DNA of 53,700 nt from JBMNUL01 sp050946255 (GCA_050946255.1 JBMNUL010000001.1:1-53700); one strand, 5' to 3'; numbered from the stretch's first letter, positions 23,423-32,125 are shown. Translations and numbers: made by a program. Notes: generated by a model not told the origin, from the letters alone.

Positions 23423-23713
23423 ATGAGCAGAGAAGCAGTTGTGACGATTCGTGATTTCACGCCCGCTGTAGAGGGCAATGAAGTGAAGACGATAGGGGAG
23501 GTTGCGGGCAGCGTTCGCGATTTCCTGAAGATGCTCATCGCAGAGGCAGTGGCCTGGTTCAACGATCTTCCCGAGGTCCAATCGCTCAAGACCGGGAGCA
23601 GCGCCGGAGTCACCGTCCATAATCTCACGATGAAGGAAAAGGTAATTTTCGTGGCAGGCGTGTGCTTTGCGGTTGTCCTCATGGCAGGGCTCGCGGCTGT
23701 CGTGCCTGCATGA
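23423..23713 (+). CDS. small LexA-controlled membrane protein, candidate SOS effector
   Basis: 96 residues, family not recognised. Residues 1-70 are soluble and acidic (TIRDFTPAVEGNEVKTIGEVAGSV ... EAVAWFNDLPEVQSL); residues ~73-94 form one hydrophobic helix (VIFVAGVCFAVVLMAGLAA) preceded by KEK, so the N-terminal part should face the cytoplasm and the protein is tail-anchored. It lacks the LysM domain of YneA/ChiZ-type proteins. The position divergent from lexA, with one SOS box in its promoter spacer and another at the start site, is where Gram-positive bacteria keep a damage-induced division inhibitor. That role is inference. AGGAGG lies 7 nt before the ATG. Confidence 0.75.
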   Translation: MSREAVVTIRDFTPAVEGNEVKTIGEVAGSVRDFLKMLIAEAVAWFNDLPEVQSLKTGSSAGVTVHNLTMKEKVIFVAGVCFAVVLMAGLAAVVPA

Positions 23714-23794
23714 TCACGGTCCATGCCCCTTGTGAGGGGTGTGAACCGGGAAATCCAGAACGTTGCAGCGTGGTCCCTTTCGTTCTGGAAGATG

Positions 23795-23826
23795 TCGAGG
23801 GGGAGCTTTGGAAAGCTCCCCCTCGA
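23795..23826 (+). terminator. very stable hairpin after the SOS membrane protein
   Basis: A 15-bp perfect inverted repeat TCGAGGGGGAGCTTT/AAAGCTCCCCCTCGA separated by only GG. It lies 82 nt after the stop; no good uridine run follows, so it may terminate poorly or stabilise mRNA. Confidence 0.5.
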
Positions 23827-23859
23827 ACTGTCTTTGGTCCCGGATGAACGTTGGGGTGT

Positions 23860-23963
23860 ATCGCCAAATATCGAAATCGGGCAAAGATGGGGTGACCACA
23901 AATTTCCGCTTGGGTATCCCAAGCCAGGCATCACCGAATATCGAAAGCGGGAAACGATAGTGA
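23860..23963. repeat. pair of ~35-nt degenerate direct repeats, 70 nt apart
   Basis: Units at 23860-23895 and 23930-23963 share AATATCGAAA-CGGG and end GTGA. They lie upstream of the redox operon. No gene is seen in 23714-24036. Confidence 0.55.
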
Positions 23964-24036
23964 AAATATAGACGTTTCAGCAGCTCATATAGGGTAGCAT
24001 TACACTTGTCTATAAAACAATTCCTTTGGAGATCTA

Positions 24037-25530
24037 ATGCGAGACGTTTGCATTATCGGCGCCGGAATAGCCGGCTGTAGCTGCGCCCGAGAACTCTCCG
24101 CATACGAACTGGATGTCGTGGTCGTGGATTCTGGCTACGACGTGTCATGCGGGACCACTAGGGCAAACAGCGGAATCGTTCACGGAGGATACGACCCAGT
24201 GCCCGGAACCCTCAAGGCCAAGTTCAACTTGCAGGGATCGTTGATGTTCGAGGACCTTTCGAGAGAACTCGGATTTTCCTATAGGCGGTGCGGCTCTATG
24301 GTGGTCGCCTTCTCGCAGGACGAGGTGCCCTCCATCGAAGCGCTGCTCGAGCGGGGGATCCAGAACGGGGTAGAGGGCCTTCAGATCTTGGACAGCCAGG
24401 CTCTTCACGACAAGGAGCCGAACATCAACCCAGAGGCTGTTGCCGCGCTATGGGTTCCGACTGGAGCGATAGTCGACCCATATGGTGCATGTCTGGCGTT
24501 CGCCGAGAATGCAGTCGATAACGGTGTCGAGTTCAAATTCTTGTCCGAGGTCGTGTCCGTTGAGAAGGTTGCAGGAGGGTTCGAGGTCGAGGTTGTCAAC
24601 CGCGAGACCGGAGCGCATGAGAAGATCGCCGCGAGGACGGTTGTCAACGCATCCGGTCTTTATTCGGGCAAGATCAACTCGATGGTGAGTTCCAAAGCCT
24701 TCACGATAACCCCACGTGCAGGTGAATATTTCCTGCTGGACAAGACATGGGGAGATGCTTTCCATTCCACGATATTCCAAGTCCCCACCAAGAACGGCAA
24801 GGGCGTGCTCGTCTCGCCGACCACTGGCGGGAATATCATCTTGGGGCCAACGGCTGTTCCGAGGAAGTCCCCGGAAGAAACTCAGACCACGACCGAGGGA
24901 CTGGCGCAGGTGCTCGAAAACGCCGGGAAGACCTGGCCCAATATCCCCACCTACGACATCATCACCAATTTCGCAGGGCTAAGGGCATCTTGCCTTGACG
25001 ACGGAGACTTTCACATCGGTCAGCCCGACGATGCTCCTGGGTTCTTCAATATCGGGGGATTTGACTCCCCGGGTCTCACAGCGGCCCCAGCCGTGGCGAA
25101 GGAGATAACCTCCCAGATTGCCGAAATGCTCTACGCCGTGCCCAACAAGAGCTTCAATCCCCATAGGGAGGCACCGAGGAGATTCTCGACGATGACGAAC
25201 GAGGAGCGTTCGGCGGCAATTGCGGAGGATAGCCGTTGGGGGCGTATCATCTGCAGATGCGAAGAGGTCAGCGAGGCGGAGATAGTCGCGGCAATCCACT
25301 CGCCAATCCAGGCATACACCACCGATTCGATAAAGTGGCGCACTCGAGCCGGGATGGGCAGGTGCCAGGCCGGATTCTGCCTGCCCCTCGTTGCGGGGAT
25401 CATCGCCAGGGAAACCGGCTGCGATGTGACCGAGGTCCGAAAGGGAAACCTGGGGTCTCGCCTTGCAATCGGCCATAGAGGGTGTCTGGACGCCCTTCCC
25501 GAGGTCACGATGCCAGAGGGGATGGACTAA
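24037..25530 (+). CDS. GlpA-like FAD-dependent oxidoreductase with BFD [2Fe-2S] domain
   Basis: 497 residues. An N-terminal FAD-binding DAO fold begins VCIIGAGIAGCSCAREL and continues TTRANSGIVHGGYDPVPG, as in anaerobic glycerol-3-phosphate dehydrogenase subunit A and L-2-hydroxyglutarate oxidases. A C-terminal BFD-like domain has C406-x-C408 (ICRCEEVSEAEIV) and C443-x4-C448 (RCQAGFC), expected to bind [2Fe-2S]. Its neighbours, an NAD/FAD oxidoreductase and a DUF1667 protein, form the conserved three-gene set often annotated as glycerol-3-phosphate oxidation. No glpK or glpF is adjacent, so the substrate remains uncertain. GGAG is 5 nt before the ATG. Confidence 0.87.
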   Translation: MRDVCIIGAGIAGCSCARELSAYELDVVVVDSGYDVSCGTTRANSGIVHGGYDPVPGTLKAKFNLQGSLMFEDLSRELGFSYRRCGSMVVAFSQDEVPSIEALLERGIQNGVEGLQILDSQALHDKEPNINPEAVAALWVPTGAIVDPYGACLAFAENAVDNGVEFKFLSEVVSVEKVAGGFEVEVVNRETGAHEKIAARTVVNASGLYSGKINSMVSSKAFTITPRAGEYFLLDKTWGDAFHSTIFQVPTKNGKGVLVSPTTGGNIILGPTAVPRKSPEETQTTTEGLAQVLENAGKTWPNIPTYDIITNFAGLRASCLDDGDFHIGQPDDAPGFFNIGGFDSPGLTAAPAVAKEITSQIAEMLYAVPNKSFNPHREAPRRFSTMTNEERSAAIAEDSRWGRIICRCEEVSEAEIVAAIHSPIQAYTTDSIKWRTRAGMGRCQAGFCLPLVAGIIARETGCDVTEVRKGNLGSRLAIGHRGCLDALPEVTMPEGMD

Positions 25531-26822
25531 TGAGGCGAAAAGTCGAGATAGCGGTTATCGGTGGAGGAGCTGCAGGACTTGCAGCTGCCACCGCGGCATT
25601 CGACGAGGGCGTTCGCGACATCGTCATTTTCGAGAGGGAATCCGCTCCAGGAGGGATTCTCAAGCAATGCATCCACAACGGTTTCGGACTCCACAGGTTC
25701 AAGGAGGAATTGACCGGCCCGGAGTATGCAGCACGCGAGTTCGATGCGGTGCAGAGCCGCGGCATCGAAATCGAGTACGAGGCCACCGTCGTGTCGCTGG
25801 ACAATTCGAAGCACCTTGTTGTCGCCAGTCCAACGGTTGGCCTTCTCGAGGTGGAGGCAGAGGCCGTGGTCCTGGCGATGGGGTCGAGGGAGCGCACGAG
25901 GGGCCCTCTCAGAATCGCCGGAACGCGACCGGCTGGAATCTACACTGCTGGAACCGCACAGCACATGATCAACCTAGAGGGAATAATCCCGGGCAAGAAC
26001 ATCGTCATGCTCGGGTCAGGCGACATCGGGCTCATCGTTGCAAGGCGCCTCGCCTATGAGGGCGCCAACGTGAAGATGGTGCTCAACAGATCGCATTTCT
26101 CCGGAGGGCTCAAGCGCAACATCGTGCAGTGCCTGGACGACTATGGAATTCCGCTGCGCCTCCTGCACACGATCACCAACGTGTACGGGAAGGACAGGGT
26201 CGAGGCCGTGGGCGTTTCCGATGTGGACAAGGCAACCAAGCTCGCAATTCCCGGAACAGAGAAGGTCGTGGAGTGCGACACCATTCTCCTCTCCATCGGG
26301 TTGCTGCCCGAAAACGAGCTTACCAGGCAAGCGGGAATCACCATTGACAGGGGGTCTTCTGGAGCATTTGTGGACGAGAACTATCAGACCTCCATGCCCG
26401 GTGTGTTCTCTGCCGGCAACGTGCTGCACATCCACGATCTCGTCGACTTCGTTTCCGAAGAGGGCGAGGGTGCTGGTCGTGCGGCTGCACGATATGTTCT
26501 CTCGGGAGGCGGCAGAGGAGACGGGGAGAATTTGGAAGAAGCAACCGAAGAGACGACCTACACCCCGGTCAAGCCTTCAACTGGTGTCAAGTACGTGGTT
26601 CCGCAGCACGTCTCCTCGAAGGCCGAAGGCAAGGTCACGCTGAGGTTCAGGGTTCGGGATATCTACAAAAAGGCGCGTATCCACGTAATGGCGGACGGAC
26701 GCGAGGTGAAAACCGCACGGCGCAACATTCTCGTGCCGGCGGAGATGGCCCAGATTATCCTGAATGCCGGAGACATTGTCGGAGCCTCCTCGGTTGAGGT
26801 ATCCGTGGATTCGGAGGGGTGA
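25530..26822 (+). CDS. NAD(P)/FAD-dependent oxidoreductase, second subunit of the redox operon
   Basis: 430 residues with two dinucleotide-binding folds: the FAD site EIAVIGGGAAGLAAATAAF at the N-terminus and the NAD site NIVMLGSGDIGLIVARRLAYEG in the middle, in the manner of pyridine nucleotide-disulfide oxidoreductases, followed by PGVFSAGNVLHIHDLVD. It contains CIHNGFG but no redox-active CxxC pair. The ATG overlaps the preceding TAA by one base (TAATG) and has GAGGGGA upstream, so the pair is translationally coupled. It probably passes electrons between the GlpA-like subunit and a nicotinamide or quinone pool, which is inference from the conserved gene set. Confidence 0.88.
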   Translation: MRRKVEIAVIGGGAAGLAAATAAFDEGVRDIVIFERESAPGGILKQCIHNGFGLHRFKEELTGPEYAAREFDAVQSRGIEIEYEATVVSLDNSKHLVVASPTVGLLEVEAEAVVLAMGSRERTRGPLRIAGTRPAGIYTAGTAQHMINLEGIIPGKNIVMLGSGDIGLIVARRLAYEGANVKMVLNRSHFSGGLKRNIVQCLDDYGIPLRLLHTITNVYGKDRVEAVGVSDVDKATKLAIPGTEKVVECDTILLSIGLLPENELTRQAGITIDRGSSGAFVDENYQTSMPGVFSAGNVLHIHDLVDFVSEEGEGAGRAAARYVLSGGGRGDGENLEEATEETTYTPVKPSTGVKYVVPQHVSSKAEGKVTLRFRVRDIYKKARIHVMADGREVKTARRNILVPAEMAQIILNAGDIVGASSVEVSVDSEG

Positions 26823-26825
26823 GCA

Positions 26826-27194
26826 ATGCCGGATAGCGCTAGAAACATGAGCTTCACCTGTGTCAGCTGCCCACTAGGATGCCAGCTCGAAGTGCTTGTC
26901 GACGGTGGAAACGTGGTATCGGTTACGGGGAACAACTGCAACCGCGGCGTGGAGTACGCCAGAAGCGAGGCAACGGACCCCAAGAGGGTCGTGACGGCAC
27001 TGGTAGATGTGCGCGATTCGCAGATGCCGGCGTCCTGCCGCACCGAGTCGGCAATATCCAAGAGACTGATTCCCCAGTGCCTCAAGGTCCTGCGCGGAAT
27101 CGAGCTCGAGAAGCCGGTGCGTATCGGACAGGTGATTGTCGAGAATGTGTGCGACACCGGGGTCAACATCATCGCAACCAAGGACATCCTCTGA
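26826..27194 (+). CDS. DUF1667 protein with four-cysteine Fe-S type motif
   Basis: 122 residues, third gene of the redox operon, 3 nt after the preceding stop with GGAGGGG upstream. Cysteines C12-x2-C15-x3-C19 (FTCVSCPLGCQL) and C38 (NNCNRG) resemble the [4Fe-4S] motif at the N-terminus of molybdopterin oxidoreductases. The rest (RVVTALVDVRDSQMPA ... RIGQVIVENVCDTGVNIIATKDI) matches DUF1667. Likely a small electron-transfer partner of the two flavoproteins. The coding end is duplicated immediately downstream of the stop as a 60-nt repeat that preserves frame, so the last 20 codons appear twice. Confidence 0.88.
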   Translation: MPDSARNMSFTCVSCPLGCQLEVLVDGGNVVSVTGNNCNRGVEYARSEATDPKRVVTALVDVRDSQMPASCRTESAISKRLIPQCLKVLRGIELEKPVRIGQVIVENVCDTGVNIIATKDIL

Positions 27195-27270
27195 GGTGTG
27201 CGCACAAGCGGCGTCGCCGGGGTCAACGTCATCGCAACCAAGGACGTCCTCTGAGGTGTGCGCACAGACA
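27151..27270. repeat. 60-nt direct duplication of the DUF1667 gene end
   Basis: Positions 27151-27210 and 27211-27270 align at exactly 60 nt; the first 56 columns differ at four. The unit includes the last codons, the TGA stop and GGTGTGCGCACA. The offset keeps frame and the copy changes are A to G or A to T. Confidence 0.95.
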
Positions 27271-27447
27271 CCACATCATCTTGTTTTCTCTTCTGGTAAA
27301 TGCAAAGTTACAAGTTAGATGTTGTTTTACTCTGAATGTTGTTGACATCCGGCAAATGTGGTTGCGGGGTGTATACTTTATTTGAAAATTTTTAGCTGTT
27401 TCAATCTCTATTTGTTCCCACCTTCGAGACGAAAAGGGTGACCATTC

Positions 27448-27894
27448 ATGTATTGCCCAGCATGCAATTACGAGGACACCAGAGTCATCGACTCCAGATT
27501 GGTGGAAGACGGCAAGGCCGTTAGAAGGCGCCGCGAATGTCTCAAGTGCGGCCATCGCTTCACAACATATGAGAGGCTGAACGAAAAGCCCCTCATCGTG
27601 ATAAAGAAGGACAAGAGCTCCGAGCCTTTCGACAGCAGCAAGATCCTCCGTGGCCTGATGACGGCCACTGCTAAGCGCAATGTCCCTATCAACGTTCTGC
27701 AAGATCTTATTGCCGACATTGAGAACGAGCTCAGGTCCAGCAGCCGAAGCGAGGTAACCTCGACGATGCTGGGCGATATGGTGCTTGAGAGGCTGAGGGA
27801 CGTCGACGAGCTCGCATACATTCGGTTTGCTTCTGTGTACAAGGATTTCAAGTCGATAGATGAGTTCGCTGACGCGATAAAAGGGCTCAATTAG
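27448..27894 (+). CDS. nrdR: transcriptional repressor NrdR
   Basis: 148 residues. An N-terminal zinc ribbon (C3, C6, C31, C34: MYCPAC and CLKCGHRFTTYER) is followed by an ATP-cone (PLIVIKKDKSSEPFDSSKILRGL ...). NrdR senses ATP/dATP and represses ribonucleotide reductase genes through NrdR boxes; no nrd genes are in this window. GAAAAGGGTG precedes the ATG. It is preceded by the duplicated DUF1667 end and an AT-rich leader that includes TTGACA near 27342 and TATACT near 27371, spaced too widely for a standard promoter. It stands 103 nt before rapZ. Confidence 0.97.
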   Translation: MYCPACNYEDTRVIDSRLVEDGKAVRRRRECLKCGHRFTTYERLNEKPLIVIKKDKSSEPFDSSKILRGLMTATAKRNVPINVLQDLIADIENELRSSSRSEVTSTMLGDMVLERLRDVDELAYIRFASVYKDFKSIDEFADAIKGLN

Positions 27895-27997
27895 CGGCAT
27901 TTCACAATCTGGAGGAGCCCGCATTCATTAGTGTTAAACTGTTCACATTAAACAGGTGTTTCAGCCGGCATTTTTCGAATCAAGAGGCTTTCTTCCC

Positions 27998-28912
27998 ATG
28001 GACAATCAGCTTGAGGCCAAATTCTCGCAAACGGACGAGGGTCCAGATCTTGTCATCATCACTGGGATGTCGGGTGCAGGCCGAACCGAGGCAATGCACA
28101 CCTTCGAGGATCTGGGCTACTTCTGCATAGACAACCTGCCGCCGTCGTTGCTAATCAACCTGGTCTCCCTGGCCAGCCGTCCCGACGGGGAGAGTCGCAA
28201 GTTGGCCGTTGTCTGCGACCTGCGCTCGCGTGAGTTCTTCCCGGAACTGGTCGACGAGCTCAAGCGAATCTCCGAGGCGGGCCTCTCCTACACGGTGCTT
28301 TTCCTTGATTCCGACACAAAATCGCTGCTCACCAGATTCAAGGAGACGCGAAGACGCCATCCTCTCTGCGAGGGTGGCATGACGATTGTCGCTGGCATCG
28401 AGAAGGAGCGCAAGTTGCTCGAAGATGCCAAGGAAATTGCAGATTACGTTATCGATACCGGTCAGATGAAGCCCCAGGAGCTTCGCAAGACCATCCGCTC
28501 GCTGTTCTCCACAGATGGTGGAATCGACGGGCTCAAGGTCTCCGTGTTCTCCTTCGGCTTCAAGCACGGCACTCCGATGGACGCAGACATACTTATCGAT
28601 GTGCGATTTCTGCCAAACCCGTTCTACGAGCCGGATCTCCGCTTGCACACGGGCCTCGATGATGATGTACGCGAGTTCATCCTCAGCAAGCCACAGACCA
28701 AGGAGTTCTTGGACAAGTGGTATGGGCTGCTCGACGTCGTCATGCCCGGCTATGTGGAGGAGGGGAAGCAATACATCTCCATCGGCTTGGGCTGCACCGG
28801 CGGTCAGCATCGCAGCGTGACTTTGGCACAGGAGACATACGAGCATCTCGTGTCGAAAGGTTATTCTGCGACGATCACGCATCGTGACATCGCTCTTGCA
28901 GAGGTGAACTGA
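27998..28912 (+). CDS. rapZ: RNase adapter protein RapZ (P-loop)
   Basis: 304 residues with a Walker A-like loop GMSGAGRT (23-30), FEDLGYFCIDNLPP and the C-terminal GCTGGQHRSV motif of the RapZ/YvcJ family. In E. coli RapZ directs decay of the GlmZ sRNA and so tunes GlmS; in Gram-positives it is a nucleotide-binding protein of the rapZ-yvcK-whiA operon. The ATG at 27998 is preferred; an upstream GTG lacks a ribosome-binding site. The stop overlaps the yvcK start by 1 nt (TGATG). Note that glmS is 20 kb away in this window. Confidence 0.95.
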   Translation: MDNQLEAKFSQTDEGPDLVIITGMSGAGRTEAMHTFEDLGYFCIDNLPPSLLINLVSLASRPDGESRKLAVVCDLRSREFFPELVDELKRISEAGLSYTVLFLDSDTKSLLTRFKETRRRHPLCEGGMTIVAGIEKERKLLEDAKEIADYVIDTGQMKPQELRKTIRSLFSTDGGIDGLKVSVFSFGFKHGTPMDADILIDVRFLPNPFYEPDLRLHTGLDDDVREFILSKPQTKEFLDKWYGLLDVVMPGYVEEGKQYISIGLGCTGGQHRSVTLAQETYEHLVSKGYSATITHRDIALAEVN

Positions 28913-30072
28913 TGGATACCTCTCCAGATGTGGCAAATCTCCCGCTTTCAAGCTCGGGGTGGAACCTCAAGGATTCCCGCGAGAAGATGGGCGACAAGTT
29001 CAAGGGCTACAAGGCCGTTGTCATAGGTGGCGGAACTGGAGCTCCAGTTTCGATAAAGACGCTGCTGGCAATGGGAGTGGAGACCTCCGCTGTCGTGGCG
29101 ATGACCGATGACGGCGGATCGACAGGTCTGATAAGGGAAGTCACCGACGCCATTCCTCCCGGAGACATCCGCAAGTGCCTCACGGCGATGGCAGCAGATG
29201 GGTCGGATCCCATGGTGGAGGCGTTCAAGTACAGGTTCAACTACGCCTACAACCACACGCTCGGGAACCTGATGATCACGGCGCTCGCCGATGTCTCCTC
29301 GTTCACCCAGGCGATATCTATCTGCGAGAACATCTTGGGGTGCATCGGACACGTCTACCCCTCGACTCTCGATCACATCACGCTCGAGGGAATCACGAGG
29401 GACGGCAGACTCCTGCACGGTCAATCTACGATAGCCCACAGCGATACGGCGCTCGACCATGTTTGGGTGAGCCCGGAAAATCCCGCTCCATACCGCCCTG
29501 CTCTCAAGGCGATTAGAGAGGCCGACATGATCGTCTTGGGTCCTGGCTCCCTCTTCACCTCCATCATCCCCAACCTTCTGATTCCAGGGGTAGTCGATGC
29601 GATAAAGCAGAGCGGGGCAAAGACCGTGTTCCTATGCTCGGTGGCGGACATGCAGGGCGAAACCTGGGGGCTCGATTGCTCCGAGCATGTGCAGGCGCTT
29701 CTGGACCACGGCATGCGCGATATATTGCACGTGGTATGCATCAATTCGGTGAAGAAGACTCCGGATGCCAATTCCACTGCTGAGATGGTCGCTCTGGGGA
29801 AAATAGATCCCAAGGATGTTCAGATCAGGGAGTTCGAGACTTTCAGCGCCGATAGCGACGAGGTTCCAGGTAGCAACATTGCCACGCCGAAATCAAGGGT
29901 GCTACGCCGCGTACCTGTCAATGTCGAGATCGTGAACCGCATCAAGCGGTCTGTGCCGATCGTGATCGAGAGGCAGTTGGCCGATCCGATTTTCCCAACG
30001 TGGCATAGCCCTAGGGTGTTGGGAGAGGTTTTCAAGGGGGTGTTGGGCCTTTGTCGTTCGCCGGAGAAATAA
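28912..30072 (+). CDS. yvcK: YvcK family protein (gluconeogenesis/peptidoglycan factor)
   Basis: 386 residues. The family nucleotide-sugar-binding motif GGGTG is at 39-43 (VVIGGGTGAPVSIKTLL), then MTDDGGSTGLIREV, PPGDIRKCL and GPGSLFTSIIPNLL. YvcK/CuvA binds UDP-GlcNAc-type ligands and supports cell-wall synthesis. About 30 extra N-terminal residues precede the fold. The ATG overlaps the rapZ stop, with GAGGTGA upstream, and its own end overlaps whiA by 22 nt, so the three are co-translated. Confidence 0.95.
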   Translation: MDTSPDVANLPLSSSGWNLKDSREKMGDKFKGYKAVVIGGGTGAPVSIKTLLAMGVETSAVVAMTDDGGSTGLIREVTDAIPPGDIRKCLTAMAADGSDPMVEAFKYRFNYAYNHTLGNLMITALADVSSFTQAISICENILGCIGHVYPSTLDHITLEGITRDGRLLHGQSTIAHSDTALDHVWVSPENPAPYRPALKAIREADMIVLGPGSLFTSIIPNLLIPGVVDAIKQSGAKTVFLCSVADMQGETWGLDCSEHVQALLDHGMRDILHVVCINSVKKTPDANSTAEMVALGKIDPKDVQIREFETFSADSDEVPGSNIATPKSRVLRRVPVNVEIVNRIKRSVPIVIERQLADPIFPTWHSPRVLGEVFKGVLGLCRSPEK

Positions 30073-30965
30073 GAGACGAGCTATCGAGGGTCGAGCCCCA
30101 TTGCGAGGACTGCAAGAAGGCAGAGCTTTCGGCGCTTATCAAGATCGGTGGCAAGCTCTCTGCAAACTACCGTCTCGAGATAACCACGGAGACGGCTTCT
30201 GTTGCCCGCAGGATTGTCGGGCTCATCCATGACGTGTTCTCGCTCAAGACCGAGATAACCACCAGGAAGAGCGTCCTGCACAAGTCTTACAACTACCTGA
30301 TTACCGTTCCTGCCCAAATTGGGCTGGAAGACGCACTCCACGAATTGGGGATTATCTCTGACGAGGGGTTGGAGTTCGGAGTTCCTCCCAGCCTTTTGAA
30401 GAAGGAATGCTGTCGTGCCGCGTTCCTCCGGGGGACGTTCCTCGGAGGTGGGTTCATCTCCGATCCAAGGGGCGATTTCCACTTCGAGCTGACGACTGCC
30501 CACGAGGAACTAGCACAGGGAATCGCCGGAATCATGGTTGACATTGGAATACCGGCAAAGGTCTCTCAGCGTCGCGGAACCTACGTGATCTATCTCAAGG
30601 GGGCAGAGGGAATCGCAGACTTCCTGGCTTTCACTGGAGCGCATCGCGGGGTGCTGGCGATGGAGAACATCCGCGTGACGAAGTCGGTCAGAAACGATGT
30701 CAACCGCAGGCTCAATGCCGAGATGGCAAATCAGGCCAAGAGCATCGATGCCGCGATGGAGCAGGTTCGCGCCATCCAGACATTCATTGACAAGAAGGGG
30801 CTGGAGAGTCTTCCTCCCGCACTACAGGATCTGGCACTGTTGAGGTTGGAGCATCCTGATGTATCATTGCGAGAGCTAGGAGAACTTGCCGACCCACCGC
30901 TTTCAAAGTCGGCTGTTTATCATAGAATTAGACGTATCGAGGCCATGGCCAAGGACATCAAATGA
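30051..30965 (+). CDS. whiA: sporulation/cell-division regulator WhiA
   Basis: 304 residues. An N-terminal LAGLIDADG-like domain (MSFAGEIRDELSRVEP ... CCRAAFLRGTFLGGG) is followed by a helix-turn-helix (LREL GELADPPLSKSAVYHRIRRIEAM). WhiA is a DNA-binding protein conserved in Gram-positives, needed for division in Streptomyces and for chromosome organisation in Bacillus. The start is TTG within yvcK; translation is probably coupled, since GGGGG is 10 nt upstream. The rapZ-yvcK-whiA order is the standard one. Confidence 0.96.
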   Translation: MSFAGEIRDELSRVEPHCEDCKKAELSALIKIGGKLSANYRLEITTETASVARRIVGLIHDVFSLKTEITTRKSVLHKSYNYLITVPAQIGLEDALHELGIISDEGLEFGVPPSLLKKECCRAAFLRGTFLGGGFISDPRGDFHFELTTAHEELAQGIAGIMVDIGIPAKVSQRRGTYVIYLKGAEGIADFLAFTGAHRGVLAMENIRVTKSVRNDVNRRLNAEMANQAKSIDAAMEQVRAIQTFIDKKGLESLPPALQDLALLRLEHPDVSLRELGELADPPLSKSAVYHRIRRIEAMAKDIK

Positions 30966-31059
30966 GGAAATATCCGAGTCATTAGCGAGTTTTGCACGTT
31001 TTCTCTCAGCTATTGACTTGGCAGCTTTCAAATAATTCTTGCGGCGAAAGGATTTTATA

Positions 31060-32070
31060 GTGGCTATCAAAGTTGGCATCAACGGATTCGGACGTATCGG
31101 CAGACTGGTTTTCCGGGCTATGGAGAAGGACCCGGATTTCGAGATAGTGGCAGTCAATGGCACTAGGGATCTTGCAACGGCAGCCCATCTTCTCAAGTAC
31201 GATTCTGTTCACGGGCGCGTCTACGACAGCGTCGAGGTCGGCGACGGCGGCATCGTGGTGGATGGGCATTTTGTCCCCGTCTACAACGAGCGTCAGGACA
31301 TCTCGAACATTCCGTGGGACAAGTACGGTGCAGAGGTCGTCATAGAATCCACCGGAAAGTACAAGACCGGAGCTGATGCCAGCAAGCATCTCGGTGGGAG
31401 CGTCAAGAAGGTCGTGATCACGGCTGCTGGGAAAGACGTGGATGCCACGATCGTCATGGGCGTGAACCAGGAGATTTACGACTACGATAAGCACAACATC
31501 GTCTCCAATGCATCATGCACCACCAACTGCCTTGCCCCCATTGCCAAGGTCCTCGACGACTCCTTTGGAATCAAGCGCGGCTACATCAACACGATTCACA
31601 GCTACACCAACGATCAGCAGATGTTGGACAAGTCCCACAAGGACCTCCGCCGTGCACGTGCCGGCGCCGTCTCGATCATCCCCACCACCACCGGTGCCGC
31701 CAAGGCAATAGGTGTGGTTCTGCCACAGCTTGCCGGCAAGCTCGATGGAATGGCCACCAGGGTCCCGACTCCCGATGGGTCGATGGTCGACCTCGTGGTG
31801 GAGCTTGAAAAGGAAGTCACCAAGGAGGAAGTCAACTCTGCGATGAAGGCTGCCTCCGAGGGCTACATGAAGGGCTACATCGAGTACTGCGCCGATCCGA
31901 TCGTCTCCTGCGACGTCATCGGGAACAAGTACTCGGCGATTTTCGATAGCTTGCTCACGATGGTCACCAACGAGCCTTCCAACATGGTCAAGGTCATCGC
32001 CTGGTACGACAACGAGGCCGGATATTCCGAGAGGGTCAAGGATCTCGCCAAGTTCATAATGCAGAAATAG
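31060..32070 (+). CDS. gap: glyceraldehyde-3-phosphate dehydrogenase (phosphorylating)
   Basis: 336 residues; first of the lower-glycolysis genes. NAD fold IKVGINGFGRIGRLVFRA, active-site C153 in SNASCTTNCLAP, TIHSYTNDQ, and the C-terminal VKVIAWYDNEAGYSERVKDL. The start is GTG at 31060 (read as Met-Ala-Ile) with AAAGGA 7 nt upstream; an in-frame TTG 21 nt earlier is poorly placed. It lies 94 nt after whiA and is followed by a hairpin at 32091, so it may be transcribed partly alone. Confidence 0.97.
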   Translation: MAIKVGINGFGRIGRLVFRAMEKDPDFEIVAVNGTRDLATAAHLLKYDSVHGRVYDSVEVGDGGIVVDGHFVPVYNERQDISNIPWDKYGAEVVIESTGKYKTGADASKHLGGSVKKVVITAAGKDVDATIVMGVNQEIYDYDKHNIVSNASCTTNCLAPIAKVLDDSFGIKRGYINTIHSYTNDQQMLDKSHKDLRRARAGAVSIIPTTTGAAKAIGVVLPQLAGKLDGMATRVPTPDGSMVDLVVELEKEVTKEEVNSAMKAASEGYMKGYIEYCADPIVSCDVIGNKYSAIFDSLLTMVTNEPSNMVKVIAWYDNEAGYSERVKDLAKFIMQK

Positions 32071-32090
32071 CTGCTCAAAATATGTAGAAA

Positions 32091-32125
32091 ATGCGGCTGC
32101 AACCTCGGATTGGCTGCAGCCGCAT
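32091..32125 (+). terminator. hairpin between gap and pgk
   Basis: Perfect 11-bp stem ATGCGGCTGCA/TGCAGCCGCAT with a 13-nt loop and a weak U-tail (CATTTAG). May attenuate or terminate gap transcripts. Confidence 0.6.

Noticed and set aside
27136..27318. Rightward 60-codon frame across the duplicated DUF1667 end
   Set aside because: It is an out-of-frame translation of the repeat.
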